Below are positions 9,461 to 16,401 of a stretch of 64,000 nt of DNA, one piece after another (within the stretch, counting starts at the first letter, position 1; each line of letters starts with the position of its first letter). The notes below the pieces were generated by a model. It was not told the DNA's origin, ran no database searches, and saw only the letters and a list, made by a program, of their open reading frames with translations. The translations under genes were made by a program, and so were the position numbers. This stretch comes from UBA1181 sp045226255 (GTDB lineage Bacteria; Bacteroidota; Bacteroidia; Bacteroidales; Paludibacteraceae): contig JBGVCG010000014.1 in assembly GCA_045226255.1 (NCBI GenBank), positions 62,001-126,000 on the forward strand. Reading direction: 5' to 3'.

Positions 9461-10975
9461 TTATTTTCCAATTTTACCTACCGCCTTCTGATAATTGATC
9501 TCGCTCATCTTCGCCTCTATCTCGGCGTCGATTTTGTCGGATTTAGCCGCCAACCAAGCCGTCTGCGCCTCCAAGAGGTTAGAGGCCGGGATGACACCCT
9601 CCTTGAAGCCCAACGTAGCATAGCGCAGGTTCTCCTCCGCGCGCTCCAGATTACGTTTGGAGACCTCCCACTTGCGGATCGCCTCCGACTGTTTAAACGA
9701 GGATTGGCTGACTTGGAGTTCAATCTTCTCCTTCACCTCATCCTCCTTGTATTGGGCGATGTTAGCCTCGCACTTAGCCGCCTTCATCGTGTAGATATTC
9801 TCACCCCAATGTAACAGCGGAATGTTCACGAGCACGCCGACATGCCAATCGAAACCGAACTCCTTCTCGAAACCATGCTTCGTCGAAGGGTTGGTACCCG
9901 CATACGTGCCGAACAAGGCCACATTAGGCATCAAAGCAGCCCGCTCCACCTTCACCTTCTGGTCATATATGGATTTAGCGATATGCAGGCTCTTCACCTC
10001 ATTACGGTTCGAATAGACCTCATTGATATCATAGAGCTCAGGATCTGCGATGGCGATCTCATCATTCGTCTCATCCACCAAGGAATACTCCTCCTCCAGC
10101 GGCAAGCCACAATACTGAGCCAATAACATTTTAGAGAGGCGGATACCGTTGTCCACTTTGAAGAGCGTCATCTCCGCCTCATTCTTCTTCACAGAGACGG
10201 AAAGTTCATCCGCCTTCGTGGCCACGCCCGACTCAATCAGGGCCTCCACATCCTTCTGCATCTTCTCCAGCAATGCCACAAGCGCCTCGACCGCCTTCCG
10301 TTTGTTATTGAGCGATATAATCTGCCAATAAGCGCCATCCACCTCAACGATGACATCCTCATTCAGCGTGCGCAATTTGCTTTGCGCAAGTTCCTTCTTC
10401 AGTTCAGTGATTTTATTATACGCCACAATCTTACCGCCCATAAACACAGGTTGGGTAAGGTTCAAGGAAGCCAGGAATATGTTCCTCGTGTCGAATTCCA
10501 ACTCATCTTTAGGGATGATAGTATATTCCTTCCACTGCAGTTTCTCAGGGTTCTTCCTTGGGTCGAACGGCTTTCCGTCCTTATCGAGTGGCACAACCGA
10601 GCCATTGTAAAACGTCCATTTGTTGTTCAGCTGACGGCTGGCGATGGTACCATCAGCCTGGAGTGTAGGCAGTTCAAATCCGAAACTACCATTCAGCAAT
10701 GTACCGATAGGGAGGTACATATCCTCGGAGACCAAAGACAATTGGTCGCCATTACGCACATAGGCGCCCCGTAGGCTCAGGTCGGGGAAGTACTTCGTAC
10801 GCGCCGCCTTACGCTCATAGGTCGCTTTTTCCACCTCCTCACGGGCGATTTTCTGTTCCTTGTTATTCCTCAGCGCCAATTCCCGGCACTCCTCCAATGT
10901 GTACACCTTCTGCTCGGACCACACGGAAGAAGCAGCCAGGCACAACATTGCCACAAGCAATAATCTCTTTTTCAT
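9461..10975 (-). CDS. TolC-family outer-membrane efflux channel
   Basis: A 504-residue protein with a signal peptide (MKKRLLLVAMLCLAASSVWS) and the internal duplication of the TolC/OEP fold: long helical stretches such as YTLEECRELALRNNKEQKIA and its later counterpart around ENLRYATLGFKEGVIPASN, the classical OEP signature LLEAQTAWLAAKSDKIDAEI near the C-terminus, and strand segments with conserved Pro and Gly (LNLTQPVFMGGKI). It should form the outer-membrane exit duct for the adaptor and permeases encoded downstream. Its ATG overlaps the marR stop (ATGA at 10972-10975), so it is coupled to the regulator. Confidence 0.93.
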   Translation of the reverse strand: MKKRLLLVAMLCLAASSVWSEQKVYTLEECRELALRNNKEQKIAREEVEKATYERKAARTKYFPDLSLRGAYVRNGDQLSLVSEDMYLPIGTLLNGSFGFELPTLQADGTIASRQLNNKWTFYNGSVVPLDKDGKPFDPRKNPEKLQWKEYTIIPKDELEFDTRNIFLASLNLTQPVFMGGKIVAYNKITELKKELAQSKLRTLNEDVIVEVDGAYWQIISLNNKRKAVEALVALLEKMQKDVEALIESGVATKADELSVSVKKNEAEMTLFKVDNGIRLSKMLLAQYCGLPLEEEYSLVDETNDEIAIADPELYDINEVYSNRNEVKSLHIAKSIYDQKVKVERAALMPNVALFGTYAGTNPSTKHGFEKEFGFDWHVGVLVNIPLLHWGENIYTMKAAKCEANIAQYKEDEVKEKIELQVSQSSFKQSEAIRKWEVSKRNLERAEENLRYATLGFKEGVIPASNLLEAQTAWLAAKSDKIDAEIEAKMSEINYQKAVGKIGK

Positions 10976-11466
10976 ATCGATAGTTTATTTATTTTTTCAC
11001 TTTCAGCCAGTTCGACCTCCCGCAAGTTGCGGAATACGCGGCCCAACATTTCAATGGCGGTCTTCACCTCCGCCTCGCTCATGCCCTTGAAACACGTCTT
11101 CATCGCGTTCAGCGTGGCATCCTTGACAATCTTATGGCAGGCAAGTCCCTTCTCCGTCAGGCGGATACGATTCGACCGTCTATCCGAATCCCTCATCTCG
11201 CGGGTCACCAAATCTTGTTTCTCCATGTTGTGGATGAGGCGGGTCACACTCGGGCGATCCCTGAACGTAGCCTGCGCCAACGCATTCTGGGTAGGGCTCT
11301 CCCCGCCCATCTTCAACCATAGACACATCAGAATCGACCACTGTTCGGGCGTGATATCCAGACCCGACTTCTTGAAACTACGAGACAAATTACGATTGAT
11401 AGCATTCGACACCTTACCGCTTATCACAGCAAAGGCCAATTCTATGTCTTGAATGAACTCTTCCAT
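10972..11466 (-). CDS. MarR-family transcriptional regulator
   Basis: A 164-residue winged-helix repressor. The core LDITPEQWSILMCLWLK leads into the recognition helix (QNALAQATFRDRPSVTRLI) and the wing (LVTREMRDSDRRSNRIRLT), all typical of MarR. The ATG at 11466 is chosen over a GTG at 11487 because the promoter's -7 box covers 11487-11494. It is the first gene of the efflux operon, and a 14-bp palindrome in its promoter is the likely binding site, so it probably represses its own operon until a small ligand, perhaps the exported compound, releases it. The ligand cannot be inferred from sequence. Confidence 0.93.
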   Translation of the reverse strand: MEEFIQDIELAFAVISGKVSNAINRNLSRSFKKSGLDITPEQWSILMCLWLKMGGESPTQNALAQATFRDRPSVTRLIHNMEKQDLVTREMRDSDRRSNRIRLTEKGLACHKIVKDATLNAMKTCFKGMSEAEVKTAIEMLGRVFRNLREVELAESEKINKLSI

Positions 11467-11486
11467 TTCCTTATAAATTAACACCA

Positions 11487-11494
11487 CAAATATA
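11487..11494 (-). promoter_or_regulatory. -7 promoter box of the marR-efflux operon
   Basis: Minus-strand TATATTTG, exact to TAnnTTTG. Transcription should start near 11482, giving a leader of about 16 nt before the ATG at 11466. The MarR operator candidate directly abuts its upstream side. Confidence 0.75.
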
Positions 11495-11508
11495 GTTGTT
11501 CAAACAAC
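11495..11508. promoter_or_regulatory. Putative MarR operator, 14-bp palindrome
   Basis: The sequence GTTGTT-CA-AACAAC is a perfect inverted repeat with a two-base centre, placed immediately upstream of the -7 box, in the spacer between -7 and -33. Size, symmetry and place fit a MarR dimer that blocks RNA polymerase. The link to this MarR is inferred from position. Confidence 0.7.
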
Positions 11509-11550
11509 AAGATTGTCTTAACGAATCTTAAAAAACGTTGCATAGACAAT

Positions 11551-11558
11551 TATTTTTG
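11551..11558 (+). promoter_or_regulatory. -7 promoter box for the unknown membrane protein
   Basis: TATTTTTG matches TAnnTTTG. The predicted start near 11564 gives a leader of about 140 nt before the ATG at 11704; that leader holds a 51-codon basic reading frame (11583-11738). Confidence 0.5.
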
Positions 11559-11703
11559 CATAAAGCAATAAACTAAAAAAATATGACAAAAGCCAAAAGG
11601 AAGGTGCGGAAAGGGCGGTCAAACGCGAAAAAAGGTGTCGAAAAACTTTTTTTTACGGTCGGAAAAGTATATATTGGGAATACAAAGTTGCGAAATCCAA
11701 AGG

Positions 11704-12414
11704 ATGGCAAAGTTAAAAGTTTACGGAAGAGTCCGTGACCGCGTTGTTCTTGGGATCGCCAACGCCTACATGGCGTCGCATCCCAACGCTACGTTAGACG
11801 AATTGAACGAAGTGTTCCCGAACGAATTGAATGCTACCCTGAAAGGTAGCAAGATTTTCAGAGACGCGGCAGAGACAGATGGTATGGTCTCATGCGGAAC
11901 AAAAGAGCCGGGCTTAGGCATACTCACCTTAGCGAACGGCAAGAGAATTGAAATGGTTGTACAATGGACAGACGAGGATTACTCGAAACTGAAAGCACGG
12001 GCGGAGAAGCTCGGCATCGAAGTGGAGGAACCTCGGACGGACATGGAAATTCCAAAAGAGGGATTCATGATTGAAGGCGAAGAAAAACGCCCTGTCGAAA
12101 CGAGAAGGGGAAACCAACGAGGAGAGAGGGAGTTGACCAGCAATCAAAAACACCTGACGAACCTTCTTTTGACACTCATGCTCTTATTCACAATTCTATT
12201 GTTCTCAAGAGGAAACTCGAATGACGAGGAGGATATAATAAGATACAGGAAATCACACCAAATTGGACAAACGGTAGACCTGCACCAACTCGCCACAGAG
12301 CAAAAGAAGAGAGAGAAAGAGATCAACGATCTCTACCAGGATGAAGAGATCAAACTTGCGGAGGAAATGGCAAAGAATACCAAAGAGGCATTCAACTCAT
12401 TACTGACGCAATAA
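11704..12414 (+). CDS. Unknown protein with one membrane helix and soluble N-terminal domain
   Basis: Not recognised as a named family. The 236-residue protein has an N-terminal globular part with a helix-turn-helix-like run (VLGIANAYMASHPNATLDEL, about 15-34), a compact domain to about 85 (GILTLANGKRIEMVVQWTDE), a charged linker, one hydrophobic helix at about 151-168 (LTNLLLTLMLLFTILLFS) and a Lys/Glu-rich C-terminus (about 195-236) likely to form a coiled coil. The ATG at 11704 is chosen because the GTG at 11635 would add a segment that does not resemble a protein start. It stands alone, with its own promoter and a shared terminator. Function unknown; a membrane-anchored regulator is only a guess. 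Confidence 0.65.
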   Translation: MAKLKVYGRVRDRVVLGIANAYMASHPNATLDELNEVFPNELNATLKGSKIFRDAAETDGMVSCGTKEPGLGILTLANGKRIEMVVQWTDEDYSKLKARAEKLGIEVEEPRTDMEIPKEGFMIEGEEKRPVETRRGNQRGERELTSNQKHLTNLLLTLMLLFTILLFSRGNSNDEEDIIRYRKSHQIGQTVDLHQLATEQKKREKEINDLYQDEEIKLAEEMAKNTKEAFNSLLTQ

Positions 12415-12481
12415 ATGTTTTCAAAAACATTGCAATCTGGTCGCCTATATTAGAGCACAACCACGTATGGATAAATTAGAC

Positions 12482-12513
12482 AAAGGGGGTCGTTTTCAAA
12501 AGCGACCCCCTTT
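12482..12513. terminator. Bidirectional terminator
   Basis: An 11-bp stem (12482-12492 with 12503-12513) that starts with A residues and ends with T residues, so it can serve both the rightward gene ending at 12414 and the leftward gene ending at 12532. Confidence 0.8.
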
Positions 12514-12531
12514 TCAGTTTTCACAGCACGA

Positions 12532-13185
12532 TCACTTTGTTTTCAGTGGTGCTGTGTTATTCTTTGCGAATTCATTTTCCAAGTCATGGACTCTATTCTC
12601 CGCATTGATAACAGCCTGCTTAGCTTTTTCCAGATCAGCCTTAGCCTTCTCTATAGCGGCCAAATCCCTTTGATAATCGGCACGGATCTCCTTGATTTGC
12701 TCGTCGGATGTAATGCGGGTCGCATACATGAAGTTACCATTAAATCCAGGGTCGGTGCTGCTAGCGATGATGACGCCACGATCAGGGAACACGCACACGA
12801 AGTTGAATGTGCCATCCTCATTGATGTGTTGCACGATACCCACGTGATAAACCTCCTTCGGGTTCAACGAGTTAGAGAAGAAAACGATGTCCCCTCTTCT
12901 CATCTTCTTAGAGACAGTGATTTTCTTTCCTTGGGTGCTGATGGCAGTCAGGTCTGCAGGAATATCGAGGCCCAACTGACGATAGGCGAAACTAACCAGA
13001 CCCGGATTGTCGAATGCGTCATTTCCGCTCGCACCAGGTGCGAATGGTTTCTGTTGCTGGCGAAGCACAATAGCCATCATAGCGTCTATTGTGGTGCAAG
13101 GAGCATTCACGATGTCAGCTCTCGTTCCCGCGAACACAGAAGCGCAGGAGAGCAAGGCTGTGACGAGTAATAATTTACATTTCAT
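12532..13185 (-). CDS. Secreted NlpC/P60-like protein lacking the catalytic cysteine
   Basis: A 217-residue protein with signal peptide (MKCKLLLVTALLSCASVFAG). Residues about 45-150 align by eye with the NlpC/P60 peptidoglycan hydrolase fold: FDNPGLVSFAYRQLGLDIP corresponds to the family's FDCSGLV motif, MRRGDIVFF to the LRPGDLVFF strand, and YHVGIV carries the catalytic His (His114). The catalytic Cys is replaced by Asn60 and the next Ser by Pro61, so hydrolase activity is unlikely. A C-terminal coiled coil (about 165-207, rich in Lys, Glu and Ala) follows. It may bind cell-wall peptides or act as a structural partner. Monocistronic, with its own promoter. Confidence 0.75.
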   Translation of the reverse strand: MKCKLLLVTALLSCASVFAGTRADIVNAPCTTIDAMMAIVLRQQQKPFAPGASGNDAFDNPGLVSFAYRQLGLDIPADLTAISTQGKKITVSKKMRRGDIVFFSNSLNPKEVYHVGIVQHINEDGTFNFVCVFPDRGVIIASSTDPGFNGNFMYATRITSDEQIKEIRADYQRDLAAIEKAKADLEKAKQAVINAENRVHDLENEFAKNNTAPLKTK

Positions 13186-13215
13186 CTCTTTGTATTTGAA
13201 TTACTAAACTTGTGC

Positions 13216-13223
13216 AAAGTTAG
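13216..13223 (-). promoter_or_regulatory. -7 promoter box of the NlpC/P60-like gene
   Basis: Minus-strand TAACTTTG, exact to TAnnTTTG, about 30 bases upstream of the ATG at 13185. Confidence 0.65.
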
Positions 13224-13307
13224 TTTTTTTATTTTACCAATTAACTTTCAACCTAAAAATGAAGAACAAACGGATAAATCTGAATCGTTCATGAATTCTC
13301 CCACCCA

Positions 13308-14066
13308 CTAGAATTCCATGCGGAATTGGTGGTTAGTCTTCATCTCTTCGTATTTTTCCAAGACGAATCTCCACTTCTTGTTTTTAGATCTTCCGGTCTT
13401 GTTTTTCTTTTTCACATTGTTTTTCGACTCTTCCAAGATACCCAATTGAAGCAACTTCTTCTGGAAGTTCCTACGATCGAAGTGCGCATTGAGGATACCT
13501 TCGTAGAGACGTTGAAGATCAGGGATAGAGAATTCCTCCTCCAACAAGTCGAATCCGATAGGCTCGAAGTGTATTTTTTGCTTCAGAGCGGTCAATGCCT
13601 TTTGGAAAATATAGTCATGGTCGAATGCCAGCTGAGGAAGATCCTTCACTTTGAACCATCGTGCGTCGGAAGCATCGTCGCCCCCCTCAACCTCCGACTT
13701 CTTGATTAGAGCGAAATAGGCGATCGTGATCACACGCTCCCTCGGGTCTCTGTTCACATCCGTGAAGGTGTAGAATTGCTCGATATGCCCAGGGATGAGG
13801 TTCGTTTCCTCCTTGAGTTCCCTCAGCGCGCACTCCTCCGCCGACTCGTCCATCCGGAGGAAGCCACCCGGGAATGCCCATGCGTCCTTGAATGGTTCCA
13901 CCCCCCTTTTGATGAGAAGAACATTCAAGTCTTTTTTATCAAAACAGAAAATCACGCAATCTGTCGACACAGCGGGATGAGGATGCTTGTAACAATAATT
14001 CAACTGCTCCTCCGTCTCCATCCCCGTCTCTGTACTCTCAACCTTTTTTTCTTCTTTCTCTTGCAT
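13308..14066 (-). CDS. Nudix domain protein with winged-helix C-terminus (NrtR/AraR-like)
   Basis: A 252-residue protein. Residues about 32-165 form a Nudix domain with a complete Nudix box at 68-90 (GX5E at Gly68 to Glu74, REL at 82-84, EE at 86-87), so hydrolysis of a nucleoside diphosphate such as ADP-ribose is possible. Residues about 170-250 (IPDLQRLYEGILNAHFDRRN, then QKKLLQLGILEE) match the winged-helix half of NrtR-type proteins. In Bacteroides, proteins of this build act as sugar-responsive repressors (AraR), in others as NAD regulators (NrtR). It lies 21 bases after the small unknown gene in the ABC-exporter operon. Regulator is the likelier role, but the intact Nudix box keeps enzyme activity open. 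Confidence 0.85.
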   Translation of the reverse strand: MQEKEEKKVESTETGMETEEQLNYCYKHPHPAVSTDCVIFCFDKKDLNVLLIKRGVEPFKDAWAFPGGFLRMDESAEECALRELKEETNLIPGHIEQFYTFTDVNRDPRERVITIAYFALIKKSEVEGGDDASDARWFKVKDLPQLAFDHDYIFQKALTALKQKIHFEPIGFDLLEEEFSIPDLQRLYEGILNAHFDRRNFQKKLLQLGILEESKNNVKKKNKTGRSKNKKWRFVLEKYEEMKTNHQFRMEF

Positions 14067-14087
14067 TTCTATATTGTTTTTTGTTAT

Positions 14088-14444
14088 TTATGGATTGGTT
14101 ATTTCTCTTCCTAATAGACTGAACCACAGGTTCTGAAGTTGGTGCATATAAAAGAAACTCTTTCCGATTTTTTCACCGTTGTTGTATAGGGAAAAACCCT
14201 CCGAAGGGTGGATTAGAATCATTAATCCCTCTTTTGAATAAACCCTATTAGATACATTCTCGAATTCAAACATGAACCCTAAACCTTTGAGCATCTCCTC
14301 CGTCACCTTAACAGGGGTCAACTCACAGCCAATACCCATCAGCTGGCATTTCGCCAAGAAAGCGATGTCATCTGAACCGACTGTAGTTTTCTTACCGTTC
14401 AGGTAAATGAGGTTTCCGATCCGAAGTTCTTTTGTGTCTATCAT
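14088..14444 (-). CDS. Small conserved protein of unknown function
   Basis: A 118-residue protein without signal peptide or membrane helix. It begins KELRIGNLIYLNGKKTTVG and ends FFYMHQLQNLWFSLLGRE, a start and end pattern seen in short Bacteroidota proteins of unknown role, some on mobile elements. The middle (PVKVTEEMLKGLGFMFEF) is a short helix and strand. It sits 12 bases after the ABC exporter gene and 21 before the Nudix gene, so it is co-transcribed with both. No catalytic pattern is visible. Confidence 0.65.
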   Translation of the reverse strand: MIDTKELRIGNLIYLNGKKTTVGSDDIAFLAKCQLMGIGCELTPVKVTEEMLKGLGFMFEFENVSNRVYSKEGLMILIHPSEGFSLYNNGEKIGKSFFYMHQLQNLWFSLLGREITNP

Positions 14445-14456
14445 AGCATTGACTAT

Positions 14457-16268
14457 TTACAGTGATTCCTTTTTGCTGTCCCCCTCTATCGCCTTGGCAA
14501 TTTTTTCGATGTTCAAGCTACGAGCGGAGGCATCCACGATATCCTTGTAGATACCGCCTTGTTTGTACACCTCGTCTGGGTCACCACCTTGCTCCACACG
14601 TCCGTTCTGCAGCGCATAGATCGTGTCGCTGTCGATGATTTGGGATATGCTGTGCGAGATGATAATGACCGTACGGTTCTTCTTGATGGCATCGATACTG
14701 TTCTTGATCTGCTCCGTCGCAATGGCGTCCAGACTGGCCGTCGGCTCATCCAGGAAGATGATCGGAGGATTCTTCAAGAACATACGAGCGATGGCGATGC
14801 GTTGTTGCTGGCCTCCGGAGAGGAGGGTCGCCTTGCTGTCGAACTTGTCCGGGAGCGCCATCACTTGATCGTAGAGGTAAGCCTTCTTGGCGGCTTCGTA
14901 CACCTCCTCTATGCTGGCGTTCGGGTTGCCATATAGGATGTTCTCGGCGATGGTTCCGTCGAAGATATGGTTCTTCTGCAACACCAAACCGATATTGTCT
15001 CTCAGGAATTTCGTATCATACTCCTTGAGGTCCACACCATCCAACTTGATGCTTCCGCAGTCTGGCTCGTAGAATTTGTCAAGGAGGTTGACGATTGTGC
15101 TCTTGCCCGCACCGGAGAGCCCGACGAAAGCGGTTATCTTCCCGCTCTCGATCTTCATGTTGATGTTATGGAGCGCCTTCGTTCCGTTCGGATAGGTGAA
15201 GTCCACACCGGATATATCGAAATTACCCTCGATCTTTTCAGGCTTATAGGTGCCGGTTGGCTCAATCTCCTGATCAGAGTCCAAGATGCCGAAGAAACCT
15301 TCCGCATAGATGAGCGCATCGTTCATATCGTCGAAGATACGTTGCAGCTGGTTGATCGGTGCCGCCACGTTGTTGAAAAGCATGACGTGGTACATGATCT
15401 TACCGATGCTCATGCCTGGATAATCGTCCAACACCAAGTAGGCGGTGAGGATAATGATGAGCACGGTGCCTATCTGTTGCATGAAGCTTTTCAAACCGTC
15501 GAAGAAGAAGCTCACCTTACGTGTCTCCATCTGGTTGTTCGTCACTCTGTTTTGAATGTCGAGCTGTTTGTCTCCCTCAATCCTTTCCCTATTGAAGGAT
15601 TTGATGACGTTGATGGATTCGATGATGTTCATGATGCCATGGCTCTTCAACTCGCGGAAGTGGCGCATGTCACGTCTCCACCCTTTCAGCTTCACCGCTT
15701 GGCGGTAGGTGATGAAGAAGTAAATCGGCACAATGCATAGGGCGGTGAGTCCCACCCACACGTTGGCTTTGAACATAAGGATCAATGCCAGGATGGCGCT
15801 GGTGAAGAGCGGCAATAGGTCGATGAAGAAGTTCTGCACGGTTCTAGAGAGACTGCTCACACCTTGGTCGATACGAGTCTGTAGCTTGCCCGCCTCGTTG
15901 TCATTGGCCGAGAAGAAGGCCACCCTGAAGGTGAGGACCTTTTCGATGACCGCTTGCGCCAAGTCCTTGGATACGAATATTCGCATCTTTTCACCGAAAT
16001 ATCTTTGTGCGAACGTGATAAGGGCGGAGAGGGCTTCCTTGCCTAGAAGGACAATGGCGATGAAGGAGACGATCTCAATCGCTTCCTTGCCCCATTTGCC
16101 ACCCGCTTGGATGTGATCATTGATGGAGTCCACAGTCCAGTCCAGGACAATCGCATTGACCTGTGCCATGAACGACCCTATGAGTGTTAGTGTTAAGGTA
16201 GCTAATACTAACCACTTGTAGGGCATCACAAACGGTTTGATGCTTTTGAATAATTGTATCAGATTCAT
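14457..16268 (-). CDS. ABC exporter with fused membrane and ATPase domains (MsbA-like)
   Basis: A 603-residue half-transporter. Residues 1-320 hold six helices (for example WLVLATLTLTLIGSFMAQ and TVLIIILTAYLVLDDYP). The ATPase half has Walker A GLSGAGKSTI near 385, signature LLSGGQQQRI, Walker B IIFLDEPTASLD and the switch His in IIISHSISQ. It should work as a homodimer exporting a lipid, glycolipid or hydrophobic compound; MsbA-type lipid A flipping is possible but not demonstrable. It is first of three genes. Its -7 box at 16276-16283 places the transcription start within a few bases of the ATG, so the mRNA may be almost leaderless. Confidence 0.9.
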   Translation of the reverse strand: MNLIQLFKSIKPFVMPYKWLVLATLTLTLIGSFMAQVNAIVLDWTVDSINDHIQAGGKWGKEAIEIVSFIAIVLLGKEALSALITFAQRYFGEKMRIFVSKDLAQAVIEKVLTFRVAFFSANDNEAGKLQTRIDQGVSSLSRTVQNFFIDLLPLFTSAILALILMFKANVWVGLTALCIVPIYFFITYRQAVKLKGWRRDMRHFRELKSHGIMNIIESINVIKSFNRERIEGDKQLDIQNRVTNNQMETRKVSFFFDGLKSFMQQIGTVLIIILTAYLVLDDYPGMSIGKIMYHVMLFNNVAAPINQLQRIFDDMNDALIYAEGFFGILDSDQEIEPTGTYKPEKIEGNFDISGVDFTYPNGTKALHNINMKIESGKITAFVGLSGAGKSTIVNLLDKFYEPDCGSIKLDGVDLKEYDTKFLRDNIGLVLQKNHIFDGTIAENILYGNPNASIEEVYEAAKKAYLYDQVMALPDKFDSKATLLSGGQQQRIAIARMFLKNPPIIFLDEPTASLDAIATEQIKNSIDAIKKNRTVIIISHSISQIIDSDTIYALQNGRVEQGGDPDEVYKQGGIYKDIVDASARSLNIEKIAKAIEGDSKKESL

Positions 16269-16275
16269 AATACCG

Positions 16276-16283
16276 CAAATTTA
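16276..16283 (-). promoter_or_regulatory. -7 promoter box of the ABC exporter operon
   Basis: Minus-strand TAAATTTG, exact to TAnnTTTG, only 8 bases from the ATG at 16268. The expected start is about 16271, leaving a leader of zero to three bases. Confidence 0.65.
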
Positions 16284-16294
16284 CATTTTTTTTT

Positions 16295-16302
16295 TACCTT
16301 TG
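16295..16302 (+). promoter_or_regulatory. -7 promoter box of yidC
   Basis: TACCTTTG matches TAnnTTTG, preceded by a run of T. It lies 11 bases from the divergent box of the ABC exporter, so the two promoters compete for the same stretch of DNA. The start near 16308 leaves a leader of about 95 nt. Confidence 0.65.
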
Positions 16303-16311
16303 CAAAACATT

Positions 16312-16352
16312 TATGCCGTCGGGTATCCTGATTCAAGGATGTGAGGAGGCAT
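16312..16352 (+). promoter_or_regulatory. Structured yidC leader with a 13-codon reading frame
   Basis: An outer pairing of 16313-16317 with 16348-16352 encloses a 5-bp hairpin (16325-16329 with 16336-16340, six-base loop). The same stretch is a reading frame ATG 16313 to TGA 16352-16354 that would encode MPSGILIQGCEEA, starting about six bases after the predicted transcription start. Whether it is translated is unknown. Confidence 0.35.
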
Positions 16353-16401
16353 GATATTTAATCGTTTGATTTTTAAATTGTAAAATTGTTGTTTAGAAGG
16401 T

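Noticed and set aside
14968..15740. A 257-codon plus-strand frame
   Set aside because: Antisense to the ABC exporter gene, whose motifs are complete.
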